From NCBI RefSeq assembly GCF_006519705.1, contig NZ_VFXM01000002.1, forward strand, positions 1-64,000: a stretch of 64,000 bases of DNA, written 5' to 3'. Position numbers and translations under genes: made by a program. Below are positions 16,874 to 24,741 of the stretch, piece by piece; within the stretch, counting starts at the first letter, position 1, and every line of letters begins with the position of its first letter. Source of the DNA: Ornithinicoccus kibberensis. Lineage in GTDB: Bacteria > Actinomycetota > Actinomycetes > Actinomycetales > Dermatophilaceae. The notes beneath the pieces were generated by a model. That model was not told the origin of the DNA. It searched no databases and saw nothing but the letters and a program-made list of their open reading frames with translations.

Positions 16874-16916
16874 GGGCCCGATCCTGCCACAGCGGTGCTA
16901 GCGTGGATAACGGAAA

Positions 16917-17004
16917 CGACAGGGGAGCGCCCCGAAGCGCTGAGAGTGCGGCACCCGCCGCAGACCCTCGAACCTGCACCGGTTAGCACCGGCGAAGGAA
17001 GTCG
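16917..17004 (+). ncRNA. TPP riboswitch (THI element) upstream of thiB
   Basis: The conserved thi-box parts are in order: ACAGGGGAGC, GCTGAGAGTGCGG, CAGACCCTCGAACCTG and CCGGTTAGCACCGGCGAAGG. The closing stem pairs CGAC (16917-16920) with GTCG (17001-17004). Thiamine pyrophosphate binding normally lowers expression of the downstream gene. A separate ribosome site (AAGGAG, 17007-17012) follows, and no obvious intrinsic terminator is visible, so control may act on translation start. A TAGCGT -10-like box lies at 16899-16904. Confidence 0.95.
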
Positions 17005-17017
17005 ACAAGGAGACGCG

Positions 17018-18205
17018 ATGATGCCCACCCACCGGTCCACCACCCGTGCCCTGGCCCTGACGGCCGCAGCCGGCCTGGTCCTGAGCTCCTGCACCCTGCT
17101 GGGGGGTGAGGACGAGGAGCCCGCCCCGGCTCCGGCTCCCGCTCCGACCCAGGACGGGGAAGGCACGACGGGTGCCGGCGCCGACGGTGACAGCTCGACC
17201 GCCACCGACGGCGACACCAGCACGGCGACTGCCGCCGCGCCCACCACCGACGAGGTCGTCCTCGTCACCCACTCCTCGTTCAACGTGCCCGAAGAACTCG
17301 TCACGGCCTTCGAGGCCGAGACCGGGTGGGACCTGACGATCCAGTCCTCCGGCGACGCCGGCGAGCTGACCAACCGGCTCGTGCTCACCGCCGGCAGTCC
17401 CATCGGCGACGCCGTCTTCGGCATCGACAACACATACGGCACCCGCGCCCTCGACGAGGGCGTGCTGGCGGCATACACCCCCTCCGACCTACCCGAGTCG
17501 GCGGAGGAGCACGCGCTGCAGGGGGGTGCGGCATACCTGACCCCGGTCGACTTCGGCGACGTGTGCGTGAACGTGGACGACGTGTGGTTCGCCAACAACG
17601 GGATCGCTCCGCCGCAGACGCTGACGGACCTGACGGAGCCGGAGTACGAGGACCTCTTCGTCACGCCGGGGGCGAGCACGTCCTCGCCGGGGATGGCGTT
17701 CCTGCTGGCAACCATCGGGGAGTTCGGGCCGGGGCAGTGGCAGGGCTACTGGGAGGACCTGATGGCCAACGGGGCCAAGGTCACCAGCGGCTGGACCGAC
17801 GCCTACACCGTCGACTTCACCGCCGGCGGGGGCGGAGGTGATCGGCCGATCGTGCTGTCCTACGCCAGCTCGCCGCCGTTCACCATCCCCGAGGGCGGCT
17901 TCCAGCCGACGACGCGGGCGCTGATGGAGACCTGCTTCCGGCAGGTGGAGTACGCCGGGGTGCTGGAGGGGGCGGAGAACCCCGAGGGCGCGCAGGCGGT
18001 CGTGGACTGGCTGGTGAGCCCGCAGGTGCAGGCCTCGATCCCGGACAGCATGTTCATGTTCCCCGTGGACGAGGAGGTCGAGCTGCCCGAGCTGTGGGCG
18101 CAGTGGGCCACCGTGGCCGAGGACCCGATCGTGGTCCACCCGGACCAGATCGAGGCCGAGCGGGAGACCTGGCTGCGGGAGTGGGCGGACATCGCGACCG
18201 GGTGA
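17018..18205 (+). CDS. thiB: Thiamine ABC transporter, substrate-binding lipoprotein
   Basis: 395 residues. The start has AAGGAG five bases upstream (a second in-frame ATG is at 17021). The signal peptide ends in the lipobox LVLSSC, followed by a long Ala/Pro/Thr/Asp-rich tether (to about residue 85) that would hold the binding domain off the membrane. The mature domain shows VLVTHSSFNVPEELVTAFEA and ALDEGVLAAYTPSDLP, typical of ThiB/TbpA thiamine-binding proteins of the Fe3+/thiamine periplasmic-binding class. The TPP riboswitch directly upstream supports thiamine as ligand. The permease and ATPase genes are 1.3 kb away behind two opposite-strand genes. Confidence 0.92.
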   Translation: MMPTHRSTTRALALTAAAGLVLSSCTLLGGEDEEPAPAPAPAPTQDGEGTTGAGADGDSSTATDGDTSTATAAAPTTDEVVLVTHSSFNVPEELVTAFEAETGWDLTIQSSGDAGELTNRLVLTAGSPIGDAVFGIDNTYGTRALDEGVLAAYTPSDLPESAEEHALQGGAAYLTPVDFGDVCVNVDDVWFANNGIAPPQTLTDLTEPEYEDLFVTPGASTSSPGMAFLLATIGEFGPGQWQGYWEDLMANGAKVTSGWTDAYTVDFTAGGGGGDRPIVLSYASSPPFTIPEGGFQPTTRALMETCFRQVEYAGVLEGAENPEGAQAVVDWLVSPQVQASIPDSMFMFPVDEEVELPELWAQWATVAEDPIVVHPDQIEAERETWLREWADIATG

Positions 18206-18229
18206 GCCGGGCGCTGTCGGCGGGGTCGG

Positions 18230-18493
18230 TCAGCGGCTGCGGTCACCGGCGCGTCGGAACAGGCTGCGGCGCTGGAGGGCGCGCGGCGTCTGGCCGCCGT
18301 AGGGCGACACGGCGAACTCCGCGAGCTGCTCGCCGGTCCGGCTGACGACGGCGACGCTGCCGCCCTCGACCGCGCAGCGGCGGCGCGCGAAGCCCTGCGC
18401 GCGCAGCTTGTCACCCGAGAAGAGGCGTTTGCCGGTGTCGTCCAACACCTCCCAGCTGCCACGGTCGTTCATCTTCACCACTAGACGTGTCAC
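18230..18493 (-). CDS. Small protein, possibly DUF2188-like
   Basis: 87 residues starting at GTG (MTRLVVKMNDRGSWEVLDDT), with GGGGAG seven bases upstream. One compact alpha/beta domain is suggested: a strand-rich GSWEVLDDTGKRLFSG, a basic helix (KLRAQGFARRRCAVEGG), then SVAVVSRTGEQLAEFAVSPY and a basic tail. The pattern of W-x-V-x-D/x-G repeats recalls DUF2188 (YdfB-like) proteins, but I cannot confirm it. It sits between thiB and cysQ on the opposite strand. No function is assigned. Confidence 0.55.
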   Translation of the reverse strand: MTRLVVKMNDRGSWEVLDDTGKRLFSGDKLRAQGFARRRCAVEGGSVAVVSRTGEQLAEFAVSPYGGQTPRALQRRSLFRRAGDRSR

Positions 18494-18558
18494 GGTCGTT
18501 CTCCCCTGAGTCCTCATCGTCGAGACGGGAGATTGTGACACGGCTGTGTCGCAACGGG

Positions 18559-19350
18559 TTAACGGCGTAAGCAGCGGTCTGCGCCAGCGTCCGGCAGGAC
18601 CGCGATCGTGGTCAGCAGCAGGTCTGCGACCTCCGGTCGGCACACGACCAGGTCCGGCAGCCACGGGTCCGGCGCGTTGTAGCGCAGCGCTGACCCGTCG
18701 GTCCGGCTCGTGTGCAGCCCGTGGGCCCGGGCCACCGCCACCGGGGCCGCGGAGTCCCACTCGAACTGCCCGCCGGCGTGCACGTAGGCGTCGACCGTCC
18801 CGTCGACGACCGCCATCGCCTTGACCCCCGCCGAGCCCATCGGCACCAGCTCGGCCTGCAGCCGCTCCGACAGGTCCACGACCAGGGCATTCGGGCGGGA
18901 CCGGGAGACGGCCAGCCGCAGGGGACCGGGACGCCGCGTCGGGGGCCGGCCCGCGGCGAACGGCCCGGTGCTGTGGACGACCCCTCGGGCCGGCAGGGCC
19001 ACCGTCCCGGCGACCAGCTCGCCGCGCTCCCACACCGCCACGTGCACCGCCCAGTCGTCCCGTGGCGGCTCGCCGAACTCGCGGGTACCGTCCAACGGGT
19101 CGACGATCCACACGCGGTCGCGCGACAGGCGCCGCAGGTCGTCGGGCGCCTCCTCGCTGAGCACGGCGTCGCCCGGGTGGAGCCGGGTCAGGCCACCGGC
19201 GATGGACTCCTGCGCGGCGCGGTCGCCGGCGCGCTTCATCTCCCGGGGCCCGACCCCCTCGGCCCGCAGCCGGGCGCGCAGCTCCAGCAGCACCGCACCG
19301 GCCTGCTCGGCCAGGTCGCGAGACGAGGAGTGCAGCGTCCGGTCCGTCAT
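18559..19350 (-). CDS. cysQ: Inositol monophosphatase-family 3'(2'),5'-bisphosphate nucleotidase (CysQ-like)
   Basis: 263 residues with the lithium-sensitive phosphatase motifs: LSEE for metal 1, WIVDPLDGTREF (the D-P-L-D-G-T metal site), and FEWDSAAPVAVARAHG near the C-terminus (W-D-x-A-A-P). In Actinobacteria this arrangement is usual for CysQ, which hydrolyses 3'-phosphoadenosine 5'-phosphate and also acts on inositol phosphates. The gene interrupts the thiamine transport locus on the opposite strand and shares the short 19351-19412 region with the second TPP riboswitch promoter. Confidence 0.85.
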   Translation of the reverse strand: MTDRTLHSSSRDLAEQAGAVLLELRARLRAEGVGPREMKRAGDRAAQESIAGGLTRLHPGDAVLSEEAPDDLRRLSRDRVWIVDPLDGTREFGEPPRDDWAVHVAVWERGELVAGTVALPARGVVHSTGPFAAGRPPTRRPGPLRLAVSRSRPNALVVDLSERLQAELVPMGSAGVKAMAVVDGTVDAYVHAGGQFEWDSAAPVAVARAHGLHTSRTDGSALRYNAPDPWLPDLVVCRPEVADLLLTTIAVLPDAGADRCLRR

Positions 19351-19412
19351 GGCCGTTCCAGTGTGGCACTCGGCCGCGGGTCGGCACGCGTGGCCTGTAG
19401 CCTGGAGGGGTC

Positions 19413-19500
19413 CGACAGGGGAGCGCCCCGGCGCTGAGAGTGCGGCCCGCAGCCGCAGACCCTAAGAACCTGCCCCGGTTAGCACCGGCGAAGGAAGTCG
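19413..19500 (+). ncRNA. Second TPP riboswitch, upstream of thiP
   Basis: Nearly identical to the copy at 16917, with the same ACAGGGGAGC, GCTGAGAGTGCGG and CCGGTTAGCACCGGCGAAGG blocks; differences are confined to the variable P3 and a few loop bases. A -10-like TAGCCT lies at 19398-19403. Here the 3' strand of the aptamer (AAGGAA, 19491-19496) is the only ribosome site for the TTG start at 19504. Ligand binding should therefore directly hide the initiation region. Confidence 0.95.
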
Positions 19501-19503
19501 ACC

Positions 19504-21249
19504 TTGGCCCTGCCCACCACCTCGTCCCCGCGGAACCCGTCCGCGCCGGGCCCGCCCGACCCCGCGCCGGGGCGCACGTCCGCGCGGCGCCGGCGCGCGG
19601 CATACCCCTCCGGGCCTGGCCTGGTCCTCGGCCTGGCGGCGCTGCTGCCGCTGGCCTTCCTCGCCGTCTTCTTCGTGCTGCCCGTCGGCGGGATGCTGGC
19701 GCGCGGGTTCCTGCCCGACGGGCGGCTCGACCTCTCCGGGGTGCCCGAGGTGCTCGGGCGGGCGCGCACGCTGCGGGTGCTGTGGTTCACCCTGTGGAGC
19801 TCGGCGGCCGGCACGGCGGGCACGCTGCTGCTGGGGCTGCCGACGGCCTACGTCCTGCACCGCCTGCGCTTCCCCGGCCGCGGCCTGCTGCGGGCGGTCG
19901 TCATCATGCCGTTCGTGCTGCCGACCGTGGTCGTCGGCGTGATGTTCCGCTCGCTGCTGTCGACGGGCGGGCCGCTGGGCTTCCTCGGGCTCGACGGCAC
20001 GTGGGTGCCGATCCTGCTGGCGTTCGTCTTCTTCAACCTCGCCGTCGTCGTGCGCACCGTCGGCGGGATGTGGGAGGGGCTGGACCGGCGGGCGGAGGAA
20101 TCCGCCGCCACCCTCGGGGCCACCCCCTGGCAGGTATGGCGCACCGTCACCCTCCCCGCGCTCGCGCCGGCGGTGGTCTCGGCGGCCACGCTCGTCTTCC
20201 TCTTCTGCTCCACGGCGTTCGGGGTGGTGCTGACGCTGGGCGGGCTGCGCTACGGGACGGTGGAGACCGAGATCTACCTGCTGACCACCCAGTTCCTCGA
20301 CCTGCAGGGCGCGGCGGTGCTGTCGGTGCTGCAGCTCGTGGCCGTCGTGGTCATGCTGACCCTGGCCGCGCGGACCCGGCGGCGCACCGAGGGGGCGCTC
20401 AAGCGGGTGGGCGCCCGGGCGGCGGCGCGTCGACCGCGCCGGGAGGACGCCGCCGCCCTGGCGGTGACCGCGCTGGCGGTGGCGCTCGTGCTCGTGCCGG
20501 TGGGGACGCTCGTCGTGCGGTCGCTGCGACGGGGCGGGGCGTGGACGCTGGAGAACTACCGCATGCTCACCGACCCGACCTCGACCCCGGTGCTGCGGGT
20601 CAGCGTGACCGACGCGGTGGAGAACTCCCTGCGCACCGCCGTCGACGCGACGGTCATCGCGATGACGCTCGGGCTGATCGTCGCGCTCGTGGTCTCGCGC
20701 CGGCCGCGGTCGCCGGGGTGGGCGCGGGCGGTGTCGCTGCTCGACGGGGCGTTCATGCTGCCGCTGGGGATCTCGGCGGTGACCGTGGGCTTCGGCTTCC
20801 TCATCACCCTCGACCGGCCGCCGCTGGACCTGCGCTCCTCGCCGGTGCTCGTGCCGATCGCCCAGGCGATGGTGGCGCTGCCGCTGGTGGTGCGCACCCT
20901 CACGCCCGTGCTGCGCTCGGTCGACCCGCGGCAGCGGGAGGCGGCCGCGGCGCTGGGGGCCGGGCCGTGGCGGGCGGCGTGGACCGCTGAGGCGCCGGTG
21001 CTCGCGCGGCCGCTGGCGGCGGCGACCGGGTTCGCGTTCGCGGTGTCGCTGGGGGAGTTCGGCGCGACGGCGTTCCTGGCACGGCCCGACCGGCCGACGG
21101 TGCCGGTGGTGATCTACCAGCTCATCTCGCGACCCGGGGCGGAGAACCTGGGGATGGCGCTCGCCGCCTCGGTCGTGCTGGCGGGCCTGACGGTGGCGGT
21201 GATGGCGGTCGTGGAGCGGCTGCGCGTCGGGTCGGTCGGGACGTTCTGA
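19504..21249 (+). CDS. thiP: Thiamine ABC transporter permease (two fused membrane domains)
   Basis: 581 residues. The TTG start is chosen because it follows AAGGAA at the right spacing and the protein then begins MALPTTSSPRNPSAPG ahead of the first membrane span. There are about twelve spans in two homologous halves, each with a permease EAA loop (EESAATLGATPWQVWRTVTL, and REAAAALGAGPWRAAWTAEA). This double-permease form is that of ThiP and FbpB. It would form the channel for thiamine uptake with ThiB and ThiQ. Overexpression is expected when TPP is low because of the riboswitch. Confidence 0.9.
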   Translation: MALPTTSSPRNPSAPGPPDPAPGRTSARRRRAAYPSGPGLVLGLAALLPLAFLAVFFVLPVGGMLARGFLPDGRLDLSGVPEVLGRARTLRVLWFTLWSSAAGTAGTLLLGLPTAYVLHRLRFPGRGLLRAVVIMPFVLPTVVVGVMFRSLLSTGGPLGFLGLDGTWVPILLAFVFFNLAVVVRTVGGMWEGLDRRAEESAATLGATPWQVWRTVTLPALAPAVVSAATLVFLFCSTAFGVVLTLGGLRYGTVETEIYLLTTQFLDLQGAAVLSVLQLVAVVVMLTLAARTRRRTEGALKRVGARAAARRPRREDAAALAVTALAVALVLVPVGTLVVRSLRRGGAWTLENYRMLTDPTSTPVLRVSVTDAVENSLRTAVDATVIAMTLGLIVALVVSRRPRSPGWARAVSLLDGAFMLPLGISAVTVGFGFLITLDRPPLDLRSSPVLVPIAQAMVALPLVVRTLTPVLRSVDPRQREAAAALGAGPWRAAWTAEAPVLARPLAAATGFAFAVSLGEFGATAFLARPDRPTVPVVIYQLISRPGAENLGMALAASVVLAGLTVAVMAVVERLRVGSVGTF

Positions 21250-21250
21250 G

Positions 21251-22285
21251 ATGGTTGAGGCGATGCTGGAGCTGAGGGACGTCACCGTGCGGTTCGGGGC
21301 GCTGGCGGCGGTGCGCTCGGTCTCGCTGTCCGTGGCCGAGGGGGACGTGCTCGCGGTGATCGGGCCGTCCGGGTGCGGGAAGTCGACGCTGCTGCGGGCC
21401 GTCGCCGGGCTGGAGCCGCTGACCGCCGGGTCGGTCGTCTGGGACGGGCGCGACCTGGCGGGGGTGCCCACGCACGAGCGCGGGTTCGCGCTGATGTTCC
21501 AGGACGGGCAGCTGTTCAACCACGCGTCGGTGGGGGAGAACATTGCGTATGCCCTGCGCCTGGGTGGCATGGGGCGCGCGGCGCGGCGCGGGCGGGTGGA
21601 GGAGCTGCTCGAGCTGGTGGGGATGCAGGGGTATGCCGACCGCCGCCCCGCGACCCTGTCCGGCGGGCAGCAGCAGCGGGTGGCGCTGGCGAGGTCGTTG
21701 GCCGCGGACCCGGCGCTGCTGCTGCTCGACGAGCCGTTGTCGGCGCTGGACCGGTCGCTGCGGGACCGGCTGGCGGGCGACCTGCGGGAGATCCTTGTGC
21801 AGACCGGGACCACGGCGGTGATGGTCACGCACGACCACGACGAGGCGTTCACGGTGGCCGACCGGATGGCGGTGATGCTCGAGGGGAAGATCGCCCAGGA
21901 GGGGCCGACCGGCGAGGTGTGGCGGGCGCCGGTGTCGCGGGAGGTGGCCGAGTTCATCGGCTACGAGACGTTCCTGTCGGGGGAGGCCGCGGAGCGGGTC
22001 GTGGGGCGGGAGGTCCTTGGACACGAGGTGTGTGGTGGCGGTGCCGGTGGGGGAGCGGACGGGCGGGTCGTGGCCCTGCGGCCGAGCGCGCTGCGGGTCG
22101 ACGAGGCCGGCGGGCTCGCCGGGGTGGTCCGACGGGCGGTGACGGTGTCGGACGCCGTGCACCTGGACGTCGACGCCGAGGGCGTCGGGACGGTCGCGGC
22201 CCTGGCCGACGAGCCGGACCACCGCCTAGGGGACGAGGTGCGGCTGCGGCTGGACGACCGAGGGGTGGCCCTGCTGCCGCGGTAG
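21251..22285 (+). CDS. thiQ: Thiamine ABC transporter ATP-binding protein
   Basis: 344 residues. Walker A GPSGCGKST, Q-loop MFQDGQLFNH, signature LSGGQQQR, Walker B LLLLDEPLSALDR and the switch His in VTHDHDEA are all intact. After about residue 230 comes a C-terminal extension (RPSALRVDEAGGLAGVVRRA) resembling the TOBE/OB domain of importer ATPases. It lies one base after thiP, so the two are co-translated. The ATG at 21263 (MLELRDVTVRF), with TTGAGG close upstream, may be the real start. It energises thiamine import and may, as in CUT-type systems, sense substrate through the OB domain. Confidence 0.9.
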   Translation: MVEAMLELRDVTVRFGALAAVRSVSLSVAEGDVLAVIGPSGCGKSTLLRAVAGLEPLTAGSVVWDGRDLAGVPTHERGFALMFQDGQLFNHASVGENIAYALRLGGMGRAARRGRVEELLELVGMQGYADRRPATLSGGQQQRVALARSLAADPALLLLDEPLSALDRSLRDRLAGDLREILVQTGTTAVMVTHDHDEAFTVADRMAVMLEGKIAQEGPTGEVWRAPVSREVAEFIGYETFLSGEAAERVVGREVLGHEVCGGGAGGGADGRVVALRPSALRVDEAGGLAGVVRRAVTVSDAVHLDVDAEGVGTVAALADEPDHRLGDEVRLRLDDRGVALLPR

Positions 22286-22310
22286 GCGGGGGCGGGCCAC
22301 CTGCGGCCGG

Positions 22311-22970
22311 TCAGGGCCGGAAGATCTCCTTGCCGAACCGGGCGCGCGGGTAGCCGCCGAGCACCGAGGCGCTGACGATCGCGTCGTGCAGCGTGCGGTT
22401 CTTGCGGTCCCACAGCGGCCACAGCATCGACAGGACGACGAGGAGACCTCCGGTCACGGGGCCGACGAGCCAGAGCACGCCCGTGCGCACCAGGCCCACC
22501 GGCCCGCCGAGGGTGGAGCCGTCGGCGTCGCGGACGACCCGCAGGCCCAGGACGGCCTTGCCCGGAGACTGGCCCTTGCTGCCGTTGAGCCAGGCCATCC
22601 AGCCGGCGAGGCCGAACCAGGCCAGCGCCGCCAGCCCGCCGAGGGTGTCCGAGACGTCCGTGAGGGTGCCCGCCACGAGCAGCGCCGCCAGGAGGACGCC
22701 GCCGTCCACGAGGCCCGCGCCGACCCGCTCGCCCCAGTCCGCGTAGCGTGTCCCGGCGGGCGGGGGCGGAGGCGCGCGGCGCTGCATACCCTCCGCGTGG
22801 GTCGGGCCCGGTGGGTTGTAGGTGGGGATGGGCGGCGGCCCGCCCGACCACGGGGCATCGTCGGGCGGCCCCTGGGTCCCTCTTCCGGGCGCGTCGTCCT
22901 GGGGTGCCCAATGCTGTCCACGGTCTCGAGACCCGTCGTCGAACCTGTCCTCGGGCGGCCAGGTCATCAT
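22311..22970 (-). CDS. RDD-family membrane protein
   Basis: 219 residues. A Pro/Gly-rich cytoplasmic N-terminus (about 1-75) is followed by an RDD domain: RYADWGERVGAGLVDGGVLL, further hydrophobic spans, GQSPGKAVLGLRVVRDADGS as the central conserved segment, and KNRTLHDAIVSASVLGG at the end. RDD proteins are small integral membrane proteins linked to ion exchange or stress in other bacteria; the substrate here is unknown. It is convergent with thiQ (25 bases between stops) and divergent from the amidase gene at 23105. Confidence 0.82.
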   Translation of the reverse strand: MMTWPPEDRFDDGSRDRGQHWAPQDDAPGRGTQGPPDDAPWSGGPPPIPTYNPPGPTHAEGMQRRAPPPPPAGTRYADWGERVGAGLVDGGVLLAALLVAGTLTDVSDTLGGLAALAWFGLAGWMAWLNGSKGQSPGKAVLGLRVVRDADGSTLGGPVGLVRTGVLWLVGPVTGGLLVVLSMLWPLWDRKNRTLHDAIVSASVLGGYPRARFGKEIFRP

Positions 22971-23104
22971 GGGCGTCCTCCCCGCATCGTCCGCCCGGCC
23001 TCGTCCTCGAGAGCTGGGCTCGCCACCCAGTCTGCCGCACCTGTCCCCCTGTCGGCCCGGGGTGGTTCACTTGCCTCCTCATCCCTCCGAACCCTGGAGC
23101 TGCC

Positions 23105-24649
23105 GTGGCCACGTCCCTGAGCCGCAAGACCGTCCTCTACGCCGCCGTCGTCGGCCTGCTCGCCTCGATGCTGGTCTGGATCCAGCCGTCGGTGGCCGTC
23201 ATGGCACCCAGCACGCTGGCCGACCGCAAGCCCGTGCAGGCCGGGCCGGTGGAGCCCGGCTTCCCGATGGACTTCGTCGGTGTCCTGCACGACGCCCCGG
23301 GGGCGCACGGCCACAGCCAGGAGCACGGGCACGCCACCTCCCAGGCCGCGGTCCGCCTGCGCCACGACGGGGTATGGGGTGACTGGCTCCCGCTGCAGGA
23401 GGACGGCGCCCAGGCCGAGGACCGGTGGACCAGCGCGCTCGTGCCGGCAGCCGGCGCGACGGCATACCAGGTCCGGGGCCTGCCCGCGTCCGCCCTGGAC
23501 GCGCAGGCGGTGGCGATCAACACGACCGACGGCCCGCTGGAGAAGGTGGGGGAGCGGCCCGGCGGGGCGGCGAACGCGTGGTCGACCACGGACTGCGTGG
23601 CCCGGGCGGGGTGGGGCGCCGACGAGAGCCTGCGCGAGGAGTTCGAGCTGTCGTTCCATGCGCCCCAGGCGCTCACCGTGCACCACACGGTGACGGCCAA
23701 CGACGACCAGAACCCGGCCGCGACCGTGCGGGCGATCTACCGCTACCACGCGGTGGACAACGGATGGGGCGACATCGGCTACCAGTACCTCATCGACGAG
23801 AGCGGCACCGTCTACGAGGGCCGCTGGTCCGGCACGGCGAGCACCTCGTGCGAGGACTTCGGCCACGAGGACGGTGGCGAACGTGTGGTCACCGGCGCGC
23901 ACACGGGCGGCTGGAACTCCGGGAACGTCGGGGTCGCGCTGCTGGGGGACTTTACCGGGCGGGGCCGCTACAAGAGCGCGCCTAAAGCCGCGGCCGTCGA
24001 CGGGCTGGAGGGGCTGCTGGCCGACTTGTCCGTGCGGCACGGGCTCGACCCGGAGGCTGAGGTCACCTACGTGAACCCGGTGAGCTTCGAGGAGAAGGTC
24101 GTCCAGACCATCGGCGGCCACCAGGACTACAACGCGACCGCGTGCCCGGGCGAGCTGCTCTACGCGCAGCTGCCGGAGATCCGGACGGCCGTGGCGGAGC
24201 GGATGGCGGCGGCCGATTCCGGTGACCCGACAGACCCGACAGACCCGACTATCCCCACCGATCCGGTTGACCCCGATCCGACCGACCCTCCGACCACCGA
24301 CCCGGAGCCGCCGACGACCATGCACGTCGGTGACCTCGACGCGACCACTGTCGACATCAAGAACCAGTGGCGCGCGGACGTGTCGGTCACCGTCCTGGAC
24401 GGCGATGGCACGCCGGTCGAGGGCGCCACGGTCTCCGGCACGTGGTCCACGACCGGAGGTGCCGGTTCGTGCGACACCGCCGCCGACGGGACGTGCACGG
24501 TGACCGAGACGACCGGTAAGAAGGACAACGCCCTCACCTTCGTCGTCAAATCTGTGACGGCAGGCGACCTCGCCTACGTGTCGGCCGCCAACACCGACCC
24601 CGACGGCGACTCGGACGGCACGACGATCACGGTGGTGCGGGCCGGGTAA
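23105..24649 (+). CDS. Secreted N-acetylmuramoyl-L-alanine amidase (amidase_2/PGRP) with Ig-like tail
   Basis: 514 residues from the GTG at 23105, with GGAG six bases upstream. An N-terminal signal helix (TVLYAAVVGLLASMLVWI) is followed by a beta-rich spacer. The amidase_2 domain (about 160-375) has zinc ligands in LTVHHTVTANDD (HH at 193-194), H339 and C347 (GGHQDYNATACPG). A linker of DPTDPT repeats (about 377-405) leads to a C-terminal Ig-like domain (MHVGDLDATTVDIKNQWRAD onward) like those tailing actinobacterial secreted proteases. It should cut the bond between MurNAc and L-Ala in peptidoglycan. The gene is followed by a strong hairpin. Confidence 0.87.
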   Translation: MATSLSRKTVLYAAVVGLLASMLVWIQPSVAVMAPSTLADRKPVQAGPVEPGFPMDFVGVLHDAPGAHGHSQEHGHATSQAAVRLRHDGVWGDWLPLQEDGAQAEDRWTSALVPAAGATAYQVRGLPASALDAQAVAINTTDGPLEKVGERPGGAANAWSTTDCVARAGWGADESLREEFELSFHAPQALTVHHTVTANDDQNPAATVRAIYRYHAVDNGWGDIGYQYLIDESGTVYEGRWSGTASTSCEDFGHEDGGERVVTGAHTGGWNSGNVGVALLGDFTGRGRYKSAPKAAAVDGLEGLLADLSVRHGLDPEAEVTYVNPVSFEEKVVQTIGGHQDYNATACPGELLYAQLPEIRTAVAERMAAADSGDPTDPTDPTIPTDPVDPDPTDPPTTDPEPPTTMHVGDLDATTVDIKNQWRADVSVTVLDGDGTPVEGATVSGTWSTTGGAGSCDTAADGTCTVTETTGKKDNALTFVVKSVTAGDLAYVSAANTDPDGDSDGTTITVVRAG

Positions 24650-24663
24650 GAATCCGGCAGCAG

Positions 24664-24710
24664 CACGAAGGAGGCCCCTCCCGGACGGATCCGGGAGGGG
24701 CCTCCTCGTG
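24664..24710. terminator. Bidirectional intrinsic terminator hairpin
   Basis: A near-perfect inverted repeat with arms GAGGCCCCTCCCGGA and TCCGGGAGGGGCCTC, loop CGGA, extendable outward with one bulge. It lies between the convergent amidase and subtilase genes and could stop transcription from both sides. No U-tract follows, as is common in actinobacteria. Confidence 0.85.
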
Positions 24711-24741
24711 GGTTCGACGGTCTAGCCGTCGGTGCTCATCC

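Noticed and set aside
19462..21957. 831-codon open frame on the - strand opposite thiP-thiQ
   Set aside because: Its translation is Arg/Pro/Gln/Gly repeats without domains. It is the usual antisense shadow of a GC-rich gene whose + strand product is clearly ThiP/ThiQ.
24226..24300. Apparent DNA tandem repeat (ACCCGACAG units)
   Set aside because: It codes the DPTDPT linker of the amidase, a common secreted-protein spacer, so it is explained by protein composition.
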